Shown: piece by piece, positions 17,272 to 29,164 of the stretch
Position numbering within the stretch: position 1 is the first letter of the stretch
Layout of the letters: every line of letters starts with the position of its first letter
Source: CAYLHF01 sp964383365
Lineage (GTDB): Bacteria; Bacteroidota; Rhodothermia; Rhodothermales; UBA10348
NCBI GenBank assembly: GCA_964383365.1
Contig: CAYLHF010000013.1
Location: 16,571-80,570, forward strand
Reading direction: 5' to 3'
Length of the DNA stretch: 64,000 nt
Notes under the pieces: generated by a model
What the model was told of the DNA's origin: nothing
The model's database searches: none
Seen by the model: the letters and a program-made list of their open reading frames with translations, nothing else
Position numbers and translations under genes: made by a program

Positions 17272-18075
17272 TTGAATCACTCATTGAAAAAAAAGATCGT
17301 CTGGATTACCGGTGCCTCATCGGGCATCGGTGAATCTCTCGCTCGTGAATGTGCCAGACTGGGGGCTACTGTCATCCTGTCCGCCAGACGTGCGGAGGTT
17401 TTGGAGATCGTCAGGAAGTCGTGTGACCGCCCGGGCGATCATATGACCCTCCCTCTCGATGTTACCGAGGAGCAAACCCACGCAATCGCTTTTGGGAAAA
17501 TCATCGACCGGTATGGGTCTCTCGACATTCTGATAAATAACAGTGGTATCTCTCAGCGGTCTCGCGTCGCAGAAACGCCACTGGATATTGAACGTCGCAT
17601 CATGGATGTGAACTACTTTGGCGTTCTGTCTCTGACGAAGACGGTCCTCCATCACATGATCGAGAGGGACCGGGGCAGAATCGTCGTCGTCTCCAGCGTG
17701 ATGGGGAAAGTCAGTACACCCGGTCATGCCACGTATGCAGCGTCAAAACATGCGCTGCACGGATATTTCGAAGGACTCCGGGCTGAACTGGACGGTACAG
17801 GCGTCGGTGTGACGATGATATGCCCCGGGTATGTCCGGACGAACATCAGTCATCATGCACTCATGGCAGACGGTGTCGAACACGGAAAAATGGATGCCAT
17901 TCATGAAAAGGCGATGGCACCCGAGATCTGCTCAAGGCGTATCGCGAAGGCAATAATGCGCGGCAAACCAGAGGCCCATATCGGTGGTATTGAGACGCGT
18001 GCTATCTTACTCAACAGACTGTTCCCGGGGCTCTATAGATTCCTTCTCCCGCGCGTATACCGGGAGAGTGAATAA
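17272..18075 (+). CDS. Short-chain dehydrogenase/reductase (DHRS7-like)
   Basis: This is a 267-residue classical SDR. TGASSGIG is near residues 14-21, NNSG near 90, and the catalytic Ser and Tyr-Lys are in VVSSVMG and YAASK. A hydrophobic C-terminal patch (LLNRLFPGLYRFLLPRVY) suggests membrane association, as in DHRS7-like enzymes. No ATG is available; TTG at 17272, or TTG at 17284, must start it. The substrate cannot be predicted. It sits between two secreted-protein genes with little obvious connection. Confidence 0.88.
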   Translation: MNHSLKKKIVWITGASSGIGESLARECARLGATVILSARRAEVLEIVRKSCDRPGDHMTLPLDVTEEQTHAIAFGKIIDRYGSLDILINNSGISQRSRVAETPLDIERRIMDVNYFGVLSLTKTVLHHMIERDRGRIVVVSSVMGKVSTPGHATYAASKHALHGYFEGLRAELDGTGVGVTMICPGYVRTNISHHALMADGVEHGKMDAIHEKAMAPEICSRRIAKAIMRGKPEAHIGGIETRAILLNRLFPGLYRFLLPRVYRESE

Positions 18076-18188
18076 CGCATCCCCCGGTGCAAACCTTTTT
18101 GTTATCGTCGCGGTCTACTTCATACGGACAGGCCGGGGACCGGCCTCCGGAAAAGTGAGTCAGTACCATCAGTCCATAGATGCCGATC

Positions 18189-19310
18189 ATGAAAACGTTT
18201 TTGAGATACAGTTCAGGTCTTCTCCTGTTAATGCTGACGATATCCAGTGCAGCGGCTCAGCACACGACCCGAACCTTCGCTGCTGAACCGGGTGGCATAT
18301 TACGTCTGGATGTTGAGACGGGTGGCACGATAGCGGTATTTGGCTCACAAAAAAATGAGATAACGGTTGATCTTCGTATCGGCGGTCGTGACGGTGATGA
18401 CGTTCTCGTTGACTTCGACGACTCCGGAAATGGCCTTTATCTTACCGTTGAGTTCGACCATTCACATTCCCGTGCAGACGTCGATATCGAGATAACGGTT
18501 CCAACGAGATTCGACCTGGATTTCGAATCGAGCGGTGGTGACCTTCACGTAGTCCAGCTCGAGGGAATGATCGAAGGACGCTCCATGGGTGGAGATCTGG
18601 AGTTCGAAGAAATCAAAGGGGAGATCAAGTTTACAACGATGGGAGGAGACATCGATATTAGAAAATCCACGCTGGATGGCTCCGTTCAAACCATGGGTGG
18701 AGACATCACACTGACCGATGTCTCGGGCAGCGTCTCAGGGTCAACGATGGGTGGTGAAGTCACGTATGAAAATGCAGACAGCAGTCCGGCCACGGAGGAA
18801 ATACAGATCGAATCGATGGGAGGAGACATCGAGGTCGAGGCCGCTGCCGCGGGTGCGGACTTGCATACCATGGGCGGCGATATTTCGGTCGGATCGGCCC
18901 GAGATCACGTAAAGGCAGTGACCATGGGTGGTGAAATCGATATACAGGAGATCGATGGATGGATCGAAGCCAACACGATGGGAGGAGATGTCGAGATTCG
19001 AATGGTCGGGGATGCGTCCGAGGGAGACCGTCATGTCGAAATCGAATCGATGGGGGGAGACATCGAGTTAACCGTTCCGGCGGACCTGTCCATGAAACTG
19101 GATCTCGAAATCAAGGTAACCAGGAATGCTGACGGTGCTGACTTTGAAATCGACAGTGATTTCAATATTGGAGTTGAGAGAACGAAGACCGATGCCGGAA
19201 AGCGTCGCCATCGGGACTATCGTATCTATTCAAAATCATCCGTCAATGGCGGAAAAAACCGAATTAAGATCAGCACGACAAACGGTAACATCTATCTCAT
19301 TAAAGGATGA
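18189..19310 (+). CDS. Exported DUF4097-like protein with MGGD/MGGE repeats
   Basis: A signal peptide (LLLLMLTISSAAAQ) precedes a protein of about 374 residues, acidic and beta-rich. Nine copies of (S/T)MGGD or (S/T)MGGE occur at intervals of roughly 17-30 residues, as in the right-handed beta-helix/adhesin-like DUF4097 family. The end (INTNGNIYL-like, TTNGNIYLIKG) is the family's usual closing motif. ATG at 18189 is preferred over 18180 because it gives MKTFLRYSSG. The role is unknown; family members are often found in the envelope of Bacteroidota. It converges on a GNAT gene with a large inverted repeat at the junction. Confidence 0.85.
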   Translation: MKTFLRYSSGLLLLMLTISSAAAQHTTRTFAAEPGGILRLDVETGGTIAVFGSQKNEITVDLRIGGRDGDDVLVDFDDSGNGLYLTVEFDHSHSRADVDIEITVPTRFDLDFESSGGDLHVVQLEGMIEGRSMGGDLEFEEIKGEIKFTTMGGDIDIRKSTLDGSVQTMGGDITLTDVSGSVSGSTMGGEVTYENADSSPATEEIQIESMGGDIEVEAAAAGADLHTMGGDISVGSARDHVKAVTMGGEIDIQEIDGWIEANTMGGDVEIRMVGDASEGDRHVEIESMGGDIELTVPADLSMKLDLEIKVTRNADGADFEIDSDFNIGVERTKTDAGKRRHRDYRIYSKSSVNGGKNRIKISTTNGNIYLIKG

Positions 19311-19317
19311 TGACTCC

Positions 19318-19818
19318 TCAGTCCGAGAATCCGAAATGGACGACCTTCCGTCCGTTTTCTTCGGATTCTCGGAGTAGATGCATTCCCATTTTCTCCATGA
19401 TCCTGACCGAACCGGCGTTTTCGGCATAAGACATGGACTCTATCCGCTCCAGATGATAGCGATCAAGACCGAGCCTCAGAACTGCTATCGCGGCTTCTGA
19501 TCCGTATCCTCCGCCCCAGAATTCCCGGCTGTATCTCCAACCGAAGTCGATAACCCCGGAATCGGTCTCCTCGAATCCACAGAATCCCATAAACCGGCGG
19601 GTCTCCATGTGTTCAACGGCGAACCGGATCCATCCCCTCTCTTCATAGAGATTCATCATCCGGTGGACGAAGTCGGTCGCATACGCCAGGGAACGGGGCT
19701 TTCCGTCTCCAATATATCGCATGACTTCCGGATCAGCGGACAATGCTGCATACGGTGCTATGTCCGCTTCGGTCCAGGTTCGAACAAGTAATCGGGCAGT
19801 CTGAAGTCGTAGTGACAT
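19318..19818 (-). CDS. GNAT acetyltransferase (RimJ/RimL-like)
   Basis: This 166-residue protein begins MSLRLQTARLLVRTW, the typical opening of RimJ/L-type GNATs. Its acetyl-CoA motif region is WRYSREFWGGGYGSEA, and the last core motif is ENAGSVRIMEKMGM. It likely acetylates an amine, either a ribosomal protein N-terminus or a small molecule; the substrate is unknown. ATG at 19818 has a GAGGTGGTGGGT purine stretch upstream and is preferred over GTG at 19827. The C-terminal codons lie inside an inverted repeat. Confidence 0.9.
   Translation of the reverse strand: MSLRLQTARLLVRTWTEADIAPYAALSADPEVMRYIGDGKPRSLAYATDFVHRMMNLYEERGWIRFAVEHMETRRFMGFCGFEETDSGVIDFGWRYSREFWGGGYGSEAAIAVLRLGLDRYHLERIESMSYAENAGSVRIMEKMGMHLLRESEENGRKVVHFGFSD
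19323..19372. repeat. 13-bp perfect inverted repeat with inner 5-bp stem at a convergent gene end
   Basis: The arms at 19323-19335 and 19360-19372 are exact reverse complements. Inside them GGACG (19338-19342) pairs with CGTCC (19349-19353). The structure overlaps the 3' end of the GNAT gene and follows the DUF4097 stop by 12 bp. It could act as a terminator for either transcript, although no T-run is adjacent. Confidence 0.6.
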
Positions 19819-19850
19819 ACCCACCACCTCGTCTGGTATGATTGCGCGTC

Positions 19851-22043
19851 TCAGTTCTCTGAAAGGGCGTCTGCTTCCGCTTCGGTCTCGAACAATTCCC
19901 CCGTGGTGATCTCAAGAACGATTCGATCGGCATCATAGACCTTGTCCAACGTCTCTTTTACCGCCCGCATGTCCACCATCACGTTTCTACCCCGTTCCGG
20001 GAGATAAATATAATCTCGGGACAATCCCTCGATATTGCGATCAAAGTTGAGTCCAACGATTTCAAGATCACGCGTCACGGCCGGAGAGCCGGAATTCCCT
20101 CCGATCGTATCCGATGTGGATACGAAATTGAGCGGGGTTGACAGATCCAGATCCGGTGGCGGTGTGGCCAGGCGATCCGGGAGTATCCAGTCGGGATTTC
20201 CTCCATATGAGTAATAGTGATCCAGCATTCCGAAAAGCGTCGTATAGGGCGGTGCCAGTGTTCCATTATACCGGTAACCCTTCACGATTCCATCGGTAAA
20301 CCGAGGTGAAAAAGTAGCATCTGGAGGAACCGAAACGCCGTATACGGCGAAGCGTGCGCGTCCCACTTTCCCCTGCAGCTCTCTCTCTGTTTTCAGGAGA
20401 TCACCATACTGGCTTGAGAAGCGTTCGTATCGATCGTGAAAGAGACCAGCAAACTGGACGCCAACATCGGTGGCCAGGGCCTCCGGATGTTCGAGTAGCA
20501 TGGCTGTCGCGTCTTCGTCAGCGAGCGCTGACGTGCGCATGAGCTCCTCAGCCTTTCCCTCGGGGCCGGCTGCGCCAAACATCGAGGATTGGAGCATTGC
20601 ATCGCTCTGGAAATAAAGCGCGAAATCGTTCATCCGGGCTCGTAACAGACTTTCTTCGAGGTCTTTCGGGCGATCCTTGATTGAAAGGATACGTTCGCGA
20701 AGTTCGGACACCCTGGCCGTATCCGACGCGATAACATTCAGATACCTCCGGACCAGGATCGCCCGCCTCATCAACGCAGATTCGTACCTCGCGCTTTCGA
20801 TCAGACGAAATGCCCCGTACTCATCACCAACGTCCAGTTTCTTGTTTTCCACTGTGTCTATTTGTTGGAATACGTCCCCGAAGGAATCCGCGAGATCGGG
20901 ATCATCGGCAAGTGCATCCCGGAATTGTTTCTCCGCATCCGCCCGTCGTGCGATCAGAACGGGGTCATTCAGAGCGTCGGCCCGCCCCGAATACGCTTTC
21001 CGAGAATTGGAGATGGAGAACATGGTATTCCTGAGATCCATTGCTTCGCCACGCTCTGGATCTGCCGCGTAAAATTCGTGGTAGACGCCCAGCCTGTCGG
21101 TCAGCGTGCGTAGCGTATGATTGACCAGAACGTCTCGAAAAAAAACGAGTTGGGAGACTGTTGCCTGTCTGCTGGTTGATCCGGGATTCCCGATCACGAA
21201 AACCAGATCACCTTCGTCTACGCCTCGTGCACTCCAACCAAAATAATCAGGAGAGGAAATGGGTTCCCCGTCATCACCGTAAACCCGGAGAAAGGCGTAA
21301 TCGAGGGCGTACCGTGGATACGTGAAATTATCTCCATCTCCTCCGAAAAACCCAGCCTGCAGTTCGACGGCCATTACCAGACGGACATCCGAGTATCTTC
21401 TGAAGATATAGGCAGAGTACCTACCCCCGTTATAGAGTGGAATTATCTGAACATTGAGTCCTGGAACGTCCTTGTAAGCCAATTCGATCCGGCTTTTGGC
21501 GATGCTCCGTGCGACCATTCGGACCGAGTCGGTATTCACACGCTCGACAGTCCCGTCCTCTCGAAGAGCCTCTTCCATGCCCACCGAAACGGCTTCGTCT
21601 ATCTCGTTCGTGATATCTTCTATGGCAACGAGTTGATCCGCGTAGTAGCCGGGAATACGACGCTCTTCCGCAAGGGTCGGAGCATAGAATCCGGTGTCGA
21701 GGAGATGCTCATCCTCTCGGCTTACCTGTGAAACACGGGCGCGAACGCAGTGGTGATTCGTAACAACCAGGCCGTGAGATGAGATAAATGAAGCAGAGCA
21801 GCCCGGAATTCTGAGAACACTCAGCCTAGCCCGCTCGAACCACGCGGCATCCGGTCTGAAATTATAGGTCTCTGCCAGATAATTAACGGGAGGATATTCG
21901 AATGTCCACATCTTCCCGTTATCATATTGACCGGCTCTCGACTCAAGCGTCGTCGGCTGCGCAAAAAGCGCCCAGGGAACGATAAACAGACCAGTAATCA
22001 GGATCAGTGATCGTCTCTTCAATGCTGCTGGAAACGTCCTCAT
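19851..22043 (-). CDS. Dipeptidyl-peptidase, family S46 (DPP11-like)
   Basis: This periplasmic serine exopeptidase of about 730 residues has a signal peptide (LILITGLFIVPWALFAQ). It has the S46 opening DNGKMWTFEYPP, the catalytic His in VVTNHHC, and the catalytic Ser in GGNSGSPA. In the S1-site segment NFDRNIEG an Arg stands where DPP11 enzymes (Asp/Glu specific) have Arg and DPP7 enzymes have Gly, which favours acidic-residue specificity. ATG at 22043 gives the signal peptide; the frame is open further upstream. It is divergent from glnS. The family supports growth on peptides in Bacteroidota. Confidence 0.93.
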   Translation of the reverse strand: MRTFPAALKRRSLILITGLFIVPWALFAQPTTLESRAGQYDNGKMWTFEYPPVNYLAETYNFRPDAAWFERARLSVLRIPGCSASFISSHGLVVTNHHCVRARVSQVSREDEHLLDTGFYAPTLAEERRIPGYYADQLVAIEDITNEIDEAVSVGMEEALREDGTVERVNTDSVRMVARSIAKSRIELAYKDVPGLNVQIIPLYNGGRYSAYIFRRYSDVRLVMAVELQAGFFGGDGDNFTYPRYALDYAFLRVYGDDGEPISSPDYFGWSARGVDEGDLVFVIGNPGSTSRQATVSQLVFFRDVLVNHTLRTLTDRLGVYHEFYAADPERGEAMDLRNTMFSISNSRKAYSGRADALNDPVLIARRADAEKQFRDALADDPDLADSFGDVFQQIDTVENKKLDVGDEYGAFRLIESARYESALMRRAILVRRYLNVIASDTARVSELRERILSIKDRPKDLEESLLRARMNDFALYFQSDAMLQSSMFGAAGPEGKAEELMRTSALADEDATAMLLEHPEALATDVGVQFAGLFHDRYERFSSQYGDLLKTERELQGKVGRARFAVYGVSVPPDATFSPRFTDGIVKGYRYNGTLAPPYTTLFGMLDHYYSYGGNPDWILPDRLATPPPDLDLSTPLNFVSTSDTIGGNSGSPAVTRDLEIVGLNFDRNIEGLSRDYIYLPERGRNVMVDMRAVKETLDKVYDADRIVLEITTGELFETEAEADALSEN

Positions 22044-22207
22044 ATCGAAATGGTGTTTTTGAAAACCAGAACAGAAATGCTCCCGTAGACATCGTACGCC
22101 TTGCAAAATCAGGGTTCCTAAAATACACTGTGTTACATACGATGCGTCGGATTCTTTTTGGCACCCGCGCGTTGACAGGGCCATTCCCTCTCTAATTACA
22201 GTCTTCA

Positions 22208-24580
<2,373 letters not shown>

Positions 24581-24618
24581 CTTCGGTGACTGATAGCCCT
24601 GACCCCGGACCCACTCGC

Positions 24619-25791
24619 CTATTTGAGCAAAGGGACGAGGGTGCCCGTACCAATTCTGACTGCTGTCCTGGTTACGAGATCATAGGAATACGTCGATCCT
24701 GAGTTTCCCACGACGGCGACTGTGCTCGAATCGAGCCATCCAGTGAGTCGATTCAGCGGATCGTCGTACGCAGACGCATCAATGGCGGTCGCAAAAGATG
24801 CTCCAGCCTGGCGAAGCATAACGCGACCATCTTCCGTCGTATACGCCAGAGAGCCGTCCGGCCCCCAGACGGGATCATATTCTGAGGACGATCTGGTTGC
24901 ATTCATGAACACACTTTGTCCGGAAGCCAGATCGAATACCGAGATAGCGCGATCTCCGGACGGTGTTCCAACATCAAAAGCGAGTTCTGAGCCGTCGTCG
25001 GACCAGGTCATATTCCTGGGACTGTACCGGTCTCCGGCCACTTTTTTGGCCTCGTTCGATCCGAATGTTGTTACGTATAACGTCGAATCCGGCTCATACG
25101 TACGGTTTTCCTTGACGAAAGCGAGTTCGCGAAGAATGTACGCCACGACCCGTCCGTCTGGCGACACCGTCACATGGTGCCACTTTCGAACATCTGTTTT
25201 CGATAATGTCTTGCATCCGGCAGTACTGACCCGGTACAGATTATCGGCGTTTCGAACGAGCAATTCCGTCGATGTGGGCCATGCGACTATGGCCTTCGAA
25301 ACCGAACACCCGATACGGGAAATTTCGCCATCAGACACTCGAACCCTCTCCAGACTCCCGGCTCCCATCGCCGGTCGATCCCCGGTGTTGTCAGGCACAA
25401 AATATCCAAATGCGAAAGAAGTGCCGTCCGGTGACCAGGATCCAGAATACACCAACTCGGCGACCCCGTCATGAAGTAATTCCGATTTGCCGGTTTTCAC
25501 ATCAATCATTCTGAGAGAGGAGGTACGCCCATTGACTGTGCCTATCGCGAGTCGGCTTCCGTCAGGAGAAAGTGAAGAGAGCGTCACCTCCCCTCCGATA
25601 CCTGCATTAAATCCGATCGTAGAATTCACATCCCGGATCCAGGTGGTCTCCGAATCAATCCATGCGAATGACGGGCCGGGGGTCGAGTTCAATGCGACAG
25701 GAGTATCGGGAGCAGTGACCGGAGCCGGTGGTGCACAACCACCAAAAATGATTCCGATAACCAGCATGCCCGGAATTAGACGAGTACACAT
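24619..25791 (-). CDS. Lipoprotein with TolB-like PD40 beta-propeller repeats
   Basis: This 390-residue protein has a lipoprotein signal (LVIGIIFGGC, Cys near residue 18). WD40-like PD40 blades follow: LSPDGSRLAIG, WSPDGTSFAFG, VSPDGRVVAYI, WSDDGSELAFD and WGPDGSLAY. The fold is a six-bladed propeller as in TolB. Without partner genes the role is unknown; binding of peptides or other envelope proteins is usual for the fold. ATG at 25791 gives the short lipoprotein leader; a longer frame upstream looks non-coding. It is divergent from the permease gene at 26000. Confidence 0.82.
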   Translation of the reverse strand: MCTRLIPGMLVIGIIFGGCAPPAPVTAPDTPVALNSTPGPSFAWIDSETTWIRDVNSTIGFNAGIGGEVTLSSLSPDGSRLAIGTVNGRTSSLRMIDVKTGKSELLHDGVAELVYSGSWSPDGTSFAFGYFVPDNTGDRPAMGAGSLERVRVSDGEISRIGCSVSKAIVAWPTSTELLVRNADNLYRVSTAGCKTLSKTDVRKWHHVTVSPDGRVVAYILRELAFVKENRTYEPDSTLYVTTFGSNEAKKVAGDRYSPRNMTWSDDGSELAFDVGTPSGDRAISVFDLASGQSVFMNATRSSSEYDPVWGPDGSLAYTTEDGRVMLRQAGASFATAIDASAYDDPLNRLTGWLDSSTVAVVGNSGSTYSYDLVTRTAVRIGTGTLVPLLK

Positions 25792-25999
25792 CGACGAAAA
25801 GCGTTCAGACAGGACGAGTCCATGTTTGCGATGAAGGATCAAATCGACCGTGGACGGAGTGCTTGGAATAGAACGAATCACAGCGCAGAGCAGCTTCAGG
25901 ATTATTGGTGTGGAGACCGGGGTGCGATGTTCTGTAACCAATACGTCCGAAATCCGTTTCATTGCGAAACAACTTCTACTTCCTGCGAACCACCGTCTC

Positions 26000-28405
26000 A
26001 TGATTAAGAACTATCTACTCGTCGCGCTACGTCACTTGCAGCGGCGAAAGGGATACGCCGTTCTGAATATTGCGGGCATGTTCGTGGGAATGACGGCCTT
26101 CTTTCTAATCGCACTCTTTGTCCGCGATGAACTCTCTTTCGATTCGTTCAACCATCAGGCGGACCGCATCTACCGACTGACGCTGGACGGAACGTCCAAG
26201 GATGGACCTGTGAATACCGCGTTCAGCGCGACCAACTGGGCGCCGGTTCTGGAAAGTGATCTCCCGGAAGTGCAAAGGGCCGTTCGCATTAAACCACCGA
26301 ATCAGATGTGGATGGTGGTTCATGATGAGAAAAAATTTTACGAGAAGGGATTCATTTTCGCAGACTCCACCGTGTTCGACGTTTTCGATTTTGAGTTCGT
26401 TCAGGGTCGTGATTCGGATGCACTGGCTGTACCGTTTTCGGTCGTGATTTCCGAATCGATGGCGAAGAAATATTTCGGCTTCGAAGACCCCATCGGACAG
26501 CGACTGAAGCTCGATGCCCAATATGAATTCACAGTCACGGGTGTCATGAGAGACATACCCCGAAACGCCCACTTCAAGGCCGATTTTCTTGCTTCTCTCT
26601 CGAGTCTCAGGGCACCGATCTACGGCGACAATTACCTCGATCAGCCACTCGTTATTCAGATATATACATACCTGCTACTCGCTCCTGAAACCGACATTGC
26701 GGACGTATCAGGGAAAATTCAATCGTATTTTGAGCGCTCGGTGGGCGTACAACTTGCTTCGATTGGCGTATCCATTCGCCCCGTGTTACAACCGCTCAGA
26801 TCGATTCATCTGGACTCGCATCTGGACAACGAAATTGGTCCAAACGGGAGCCGGTCGGCTGTCCTGATACTGGTCGCAATCGCAGTGTTCATACTGCTTA
26901 TCGCATGCATCAATTATATGAATCTTGCGACGGCCCGGTCGACGACTCGATCCCGGGAAGTGGGCCTGCGAAAAGTCCTCGGTGCCGAACGTGCGCAGTT
27001 GATCCGGCAGTTTCTCGGGGAATCCGTGATCCTGGCTGGTATCGCCGTTGTCCTGTCGATCGTGGGACTCGCGGCCGCACTCCCTGTTTTTAATAGCCTC
27101 ACGGACAAGTCGCTCAGCATCCTCTCGGCCGGCATCCTTCCATCGGCGGCGTTTTTCGTTGGCGTCGTCCTGATTGCAGGCGTGGTCGCCGGTAGTTATC
27201 CCGCGTTCTTTCTATCAGGCTTTCGGCCTGCGAGCGTTCTCCAAGCATCATCAAGTGGATCTTCCGGATCAAAGGCACTTCGACATGGCCTCGTGGTCTT
27301 TCAATTCGCTGTTTCGATTGTGATGATCGCGGCAACCGCCGTTGTCTTCCGCCAACTTGAATTTCTACGTTCGAAGCACCTGGGATTCGACAAGGAAAAC
27401 GTGTTGGTGATTCAACTCACTGACCCGATCCTCAGAAATCAATATCGAAATCTTCGCGCCCGGGTCGAGGCACTCCCGTCAGTAGAATCGGTTTCGGCGT
27501 CGAGTAGCGCTCCGGGGCAGGTCGTCCAGAACTTTTTTCTTAGTCCCGAAGGCTCAAACCCGGAGGACCAGACGTTTCTTCAGTCGTTCTTCAGTGACTA
27601 TGACCTGGCCGAGTCATTGCATCTCGAACTCATTGCAGGCCGCTTTCATTCGCGCGACTTTCCCGCGGACACGCTGGGCCGATTCGTCCTCAACGAGAGA
27701 GCCGTACAGACCATGGGCTTCTCATCTCCTGAGGATGCCATTGGAAGGCGACTCACAACCCAGGGACCGTTTGGCGGTCCGGTGATTGGCGTCGTGAAGG
27801 ACTTTCATGCCGAGTCACTGCATCAGGCGATCGAACCGGCTGCGATAACCATTGGCCCGGATCAGACCTTTCAGTACTTCTTCATTCGAACCCGATCCGA
27901 CAGATCGCTCGAGGCTATTCAGGATGTCGGCTCCATATGGGAGACCATGTATCCGGACTATGTATTCCAGTATTCATTCCTGGATGAGGATGTCGATCGG
28001 TTGTATGCGGCGGATAAGCAGTTGGGCAATCTGTTCGGGAGTTTCGCCTTTCTGACTATCACGATCGCCTGTCTCGGTTTGTTTGGTCTTGCGTCGTTCA
28101 CCGCAGAACAGAGAACCCGGGAGATCGGACTCCGGAAAGTACTTGGTTCGTCAATTGCCTCAATCATCGCTCTACTCATGCGTGATTTTGCCAAATACAT
28201 CGTCGGGGCGTTCGTGATCGCGACTCCCATCGCCTATTTCGGAATGAACCGATGGCTCGACACCTTTGAGTATCGGACTTCGTTCGGAGTCGGAACGCTC
28301 CTGGCAGTGGGCCTGCTGGCGTTGATCATTTCGATGGTTACCGTAATTTTTCAGTCGATTCGTGCAGCCACCGCAAACCCGATCGATTCGCTTCGCCATG
28401 AGTGA
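26000..28405 (+). CDS. FtsX/MacB-type ABC permease (first)
   Basis: The 801-residue permease starts MIKNYLLVALRHLQRRKGYA, the usual opening of this Bacteroidota family. A first transmembrane helix is followed by a large periplasmic MacB-core domain and three helices with FtsX motifs (MNLATARSTTRSREVGLRKVLGAE). The arrangement then repeats in the second half, ending with TREIGLRKVLGSS. It works with an ATPase in export, or in mechanotransmission to periplasmic partners. ATG at 26000 was chosen by homology of this N-terminus to the gene at 29161. The ATPase follows 60 bp downstream. Confidence 0.92.
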   Translation: MIKNYLLVALRHLQRRKGYAVLNIAGMFVGMTAFFLIALFVRDELSFDSFNHQADRIYRLTLDGTSKDGPVNTAFSATNWAPVLESDLPEVQRAVRIKPPNQMWMVVHDEKKFYEKGFIFADSTVFDVFDFEFVQGRDSDALAVPFSVVISESMAKKYFGFEDPIGQRLKLDAQYEFTVTGVMRDIPRNAHFKADFLASLSSLRAPIYGDNYLDQPLVIQIYTYLLLAPETDIADVSGKIQSYFERSVGVQLASIGVSIRPVLQPLRSIHLDSHLDNEIGPNGSRSAVLILVAIAVFILLIACINYMNLATARSTTRSREVGLRKVLGAERAQLIRQFLGESVILAGIAVVLSIVGLAAALPVFNSLTDKSLSILSAGILPSAAFFVGVVLIAGVVAGSYPAFFLSGFRPASVLQASSSGSSGSKALRHGLVVFQFAVSIVMIAATAVVFRQLEFLRSKHLGFDKENVLVIQLTDPILRNQYRNLRARVEALPSVESVSASSSAPGQVVQNFFLSPEGSNPEDQTFLQSFFSDYDLAESLHLELIAGRFHSRDFPADTLGRFVLNERAVQTMGFSSPEDAIGRRLTTQGPFGGPVIGVVKDFHAESLHQAIEPAAITIGPDQTFQYFFIRTRSDRSLEAIQDVGSIWETMYPDYVFQYSFLDEDVDRLYAADKQLGNLFGSFAFLTITIACLGLFGLASFTAEQRTREIGLRKVLGSSIASIIALLMRDFAKYIVGAFVIATPIAYFGMNRWLDTFEYRTSFGVGTLLAVGLLALIISMVTVIFQSIRAATANPIDSLRHE

Positions 28406-28465
28406 TTCGAACGCGGTAGGTACCACCGATGGAAACGGCTCCAGACAATACTCTCGATTCACGCT

Positions 28466-29164
28466 ATGATCAGGCTGGAAAAGATATCAAAATCCTATCT
28501 CCATGGATTCAACAGGAGTTTCGTCCTTCGAAACGTCAGTCTTGAAATCCCGGAAGGAGCATTTATTTCTGTCATGGGTCCATCTGGATCCGGCAAGTCC
28601 ACTATCCTTCATATTCTCGGAATGCTTGATGAACCTTCGTCCGGCGAATATTTCTTTTTTGATCAACCGGTACACCGAATCAGTGAGAGAAAGAGGACGG
28701 ACCTTCACCGTCAGTACATCGGATTCGTATTTCAGGCCTATCACCTGATCGACGATCTGACGGTATATGAAAATTTGGAAACCCCGCTGCTGTACAAGAA
28801 AGTCAGGGGATCGGAACGCAAGAGCATGGTTGCAGAAATGTTGGATCGGTTCAACATGGTGGCAAAGAAAGACCTGTTTCCGAGCCAACTTTCGGGCGGA
28901 CAGCAACAACTGGTCGGGGTCGCACGGGCCCTGATCATGCAACCCAAATTGATCCTGGCCGACGAGCCGACCGGAAATTTGCACACGAAACAGGGGGAGG
29001 TAGTCATGGACTGGTTCCGCCGACTGAACGAGGAAGACGGGGTAACCATCATTCAGGTAACCCATTCTGAGCATTGGGCGCGTTACGGGAAACGCATTCT
29101 GGAACTCGAAGACGGGCGCCTGATCAGAGACGAAACAATCGCCGAGGTCTCTACATCAGCATGA
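28466..29164 (+). CDS. ABC transporter ATPase (MacB/LolD-like) with altered D-loop
   Basis: The 232-residue ATPase is placed between two permease genes. Walker A GPSGSGKST, signature LSGGQQQ, Walker B LILADEP and the switch His (VTHSE) are present. The D-loop reads GNLHTKQ instead of GNLD; the codon is CAC, so this is not a misread of the frame. The stop overlaps the next permease start (ATGA), so translation is coupled. It probably serves both flanking permeases, perhaps with reduced or altered ATP turnover. Confidence 0.93.
   Translation: MIRLEKISKSYLHGFNRSFVLRNVSLEIPEGAFISVMGPSGSGKSTILHILGMLDEPSSGEYFFFDQPVHRISERKRTDLHRQYIGFVFQAYHLIDDLTVYENLETPLLYKKVRGSERKSMVAEMLDRFNMVAKKDLFPSQLSGGQQQLVGVARALIMQPKLILADEPTGNLHTKQGEVVMDWFRRLNEEDGVTIIQVTHSEHWARYGKRILELEDGRLIRDETIAEVSTSA

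Noticed and set aside
18131..18145. GGCCGG-GGA-CCGGCC hairpin before the MGGD protein gene
   Set aside because: It is short, without a T-run, and too small to call a terminator.
22159..22176. TGGCAC followed by GTTGAC upstream of glnS, like a sigma-54 promoter
   Set aside because: The spacing between the two parts is about two bases too long and the -12 element is poor.
28487..29074. 195-codon minus-strand frame opposite the second ATPase
   Set aside because: It is an antisense shadow of an ATPase with intact motifs.
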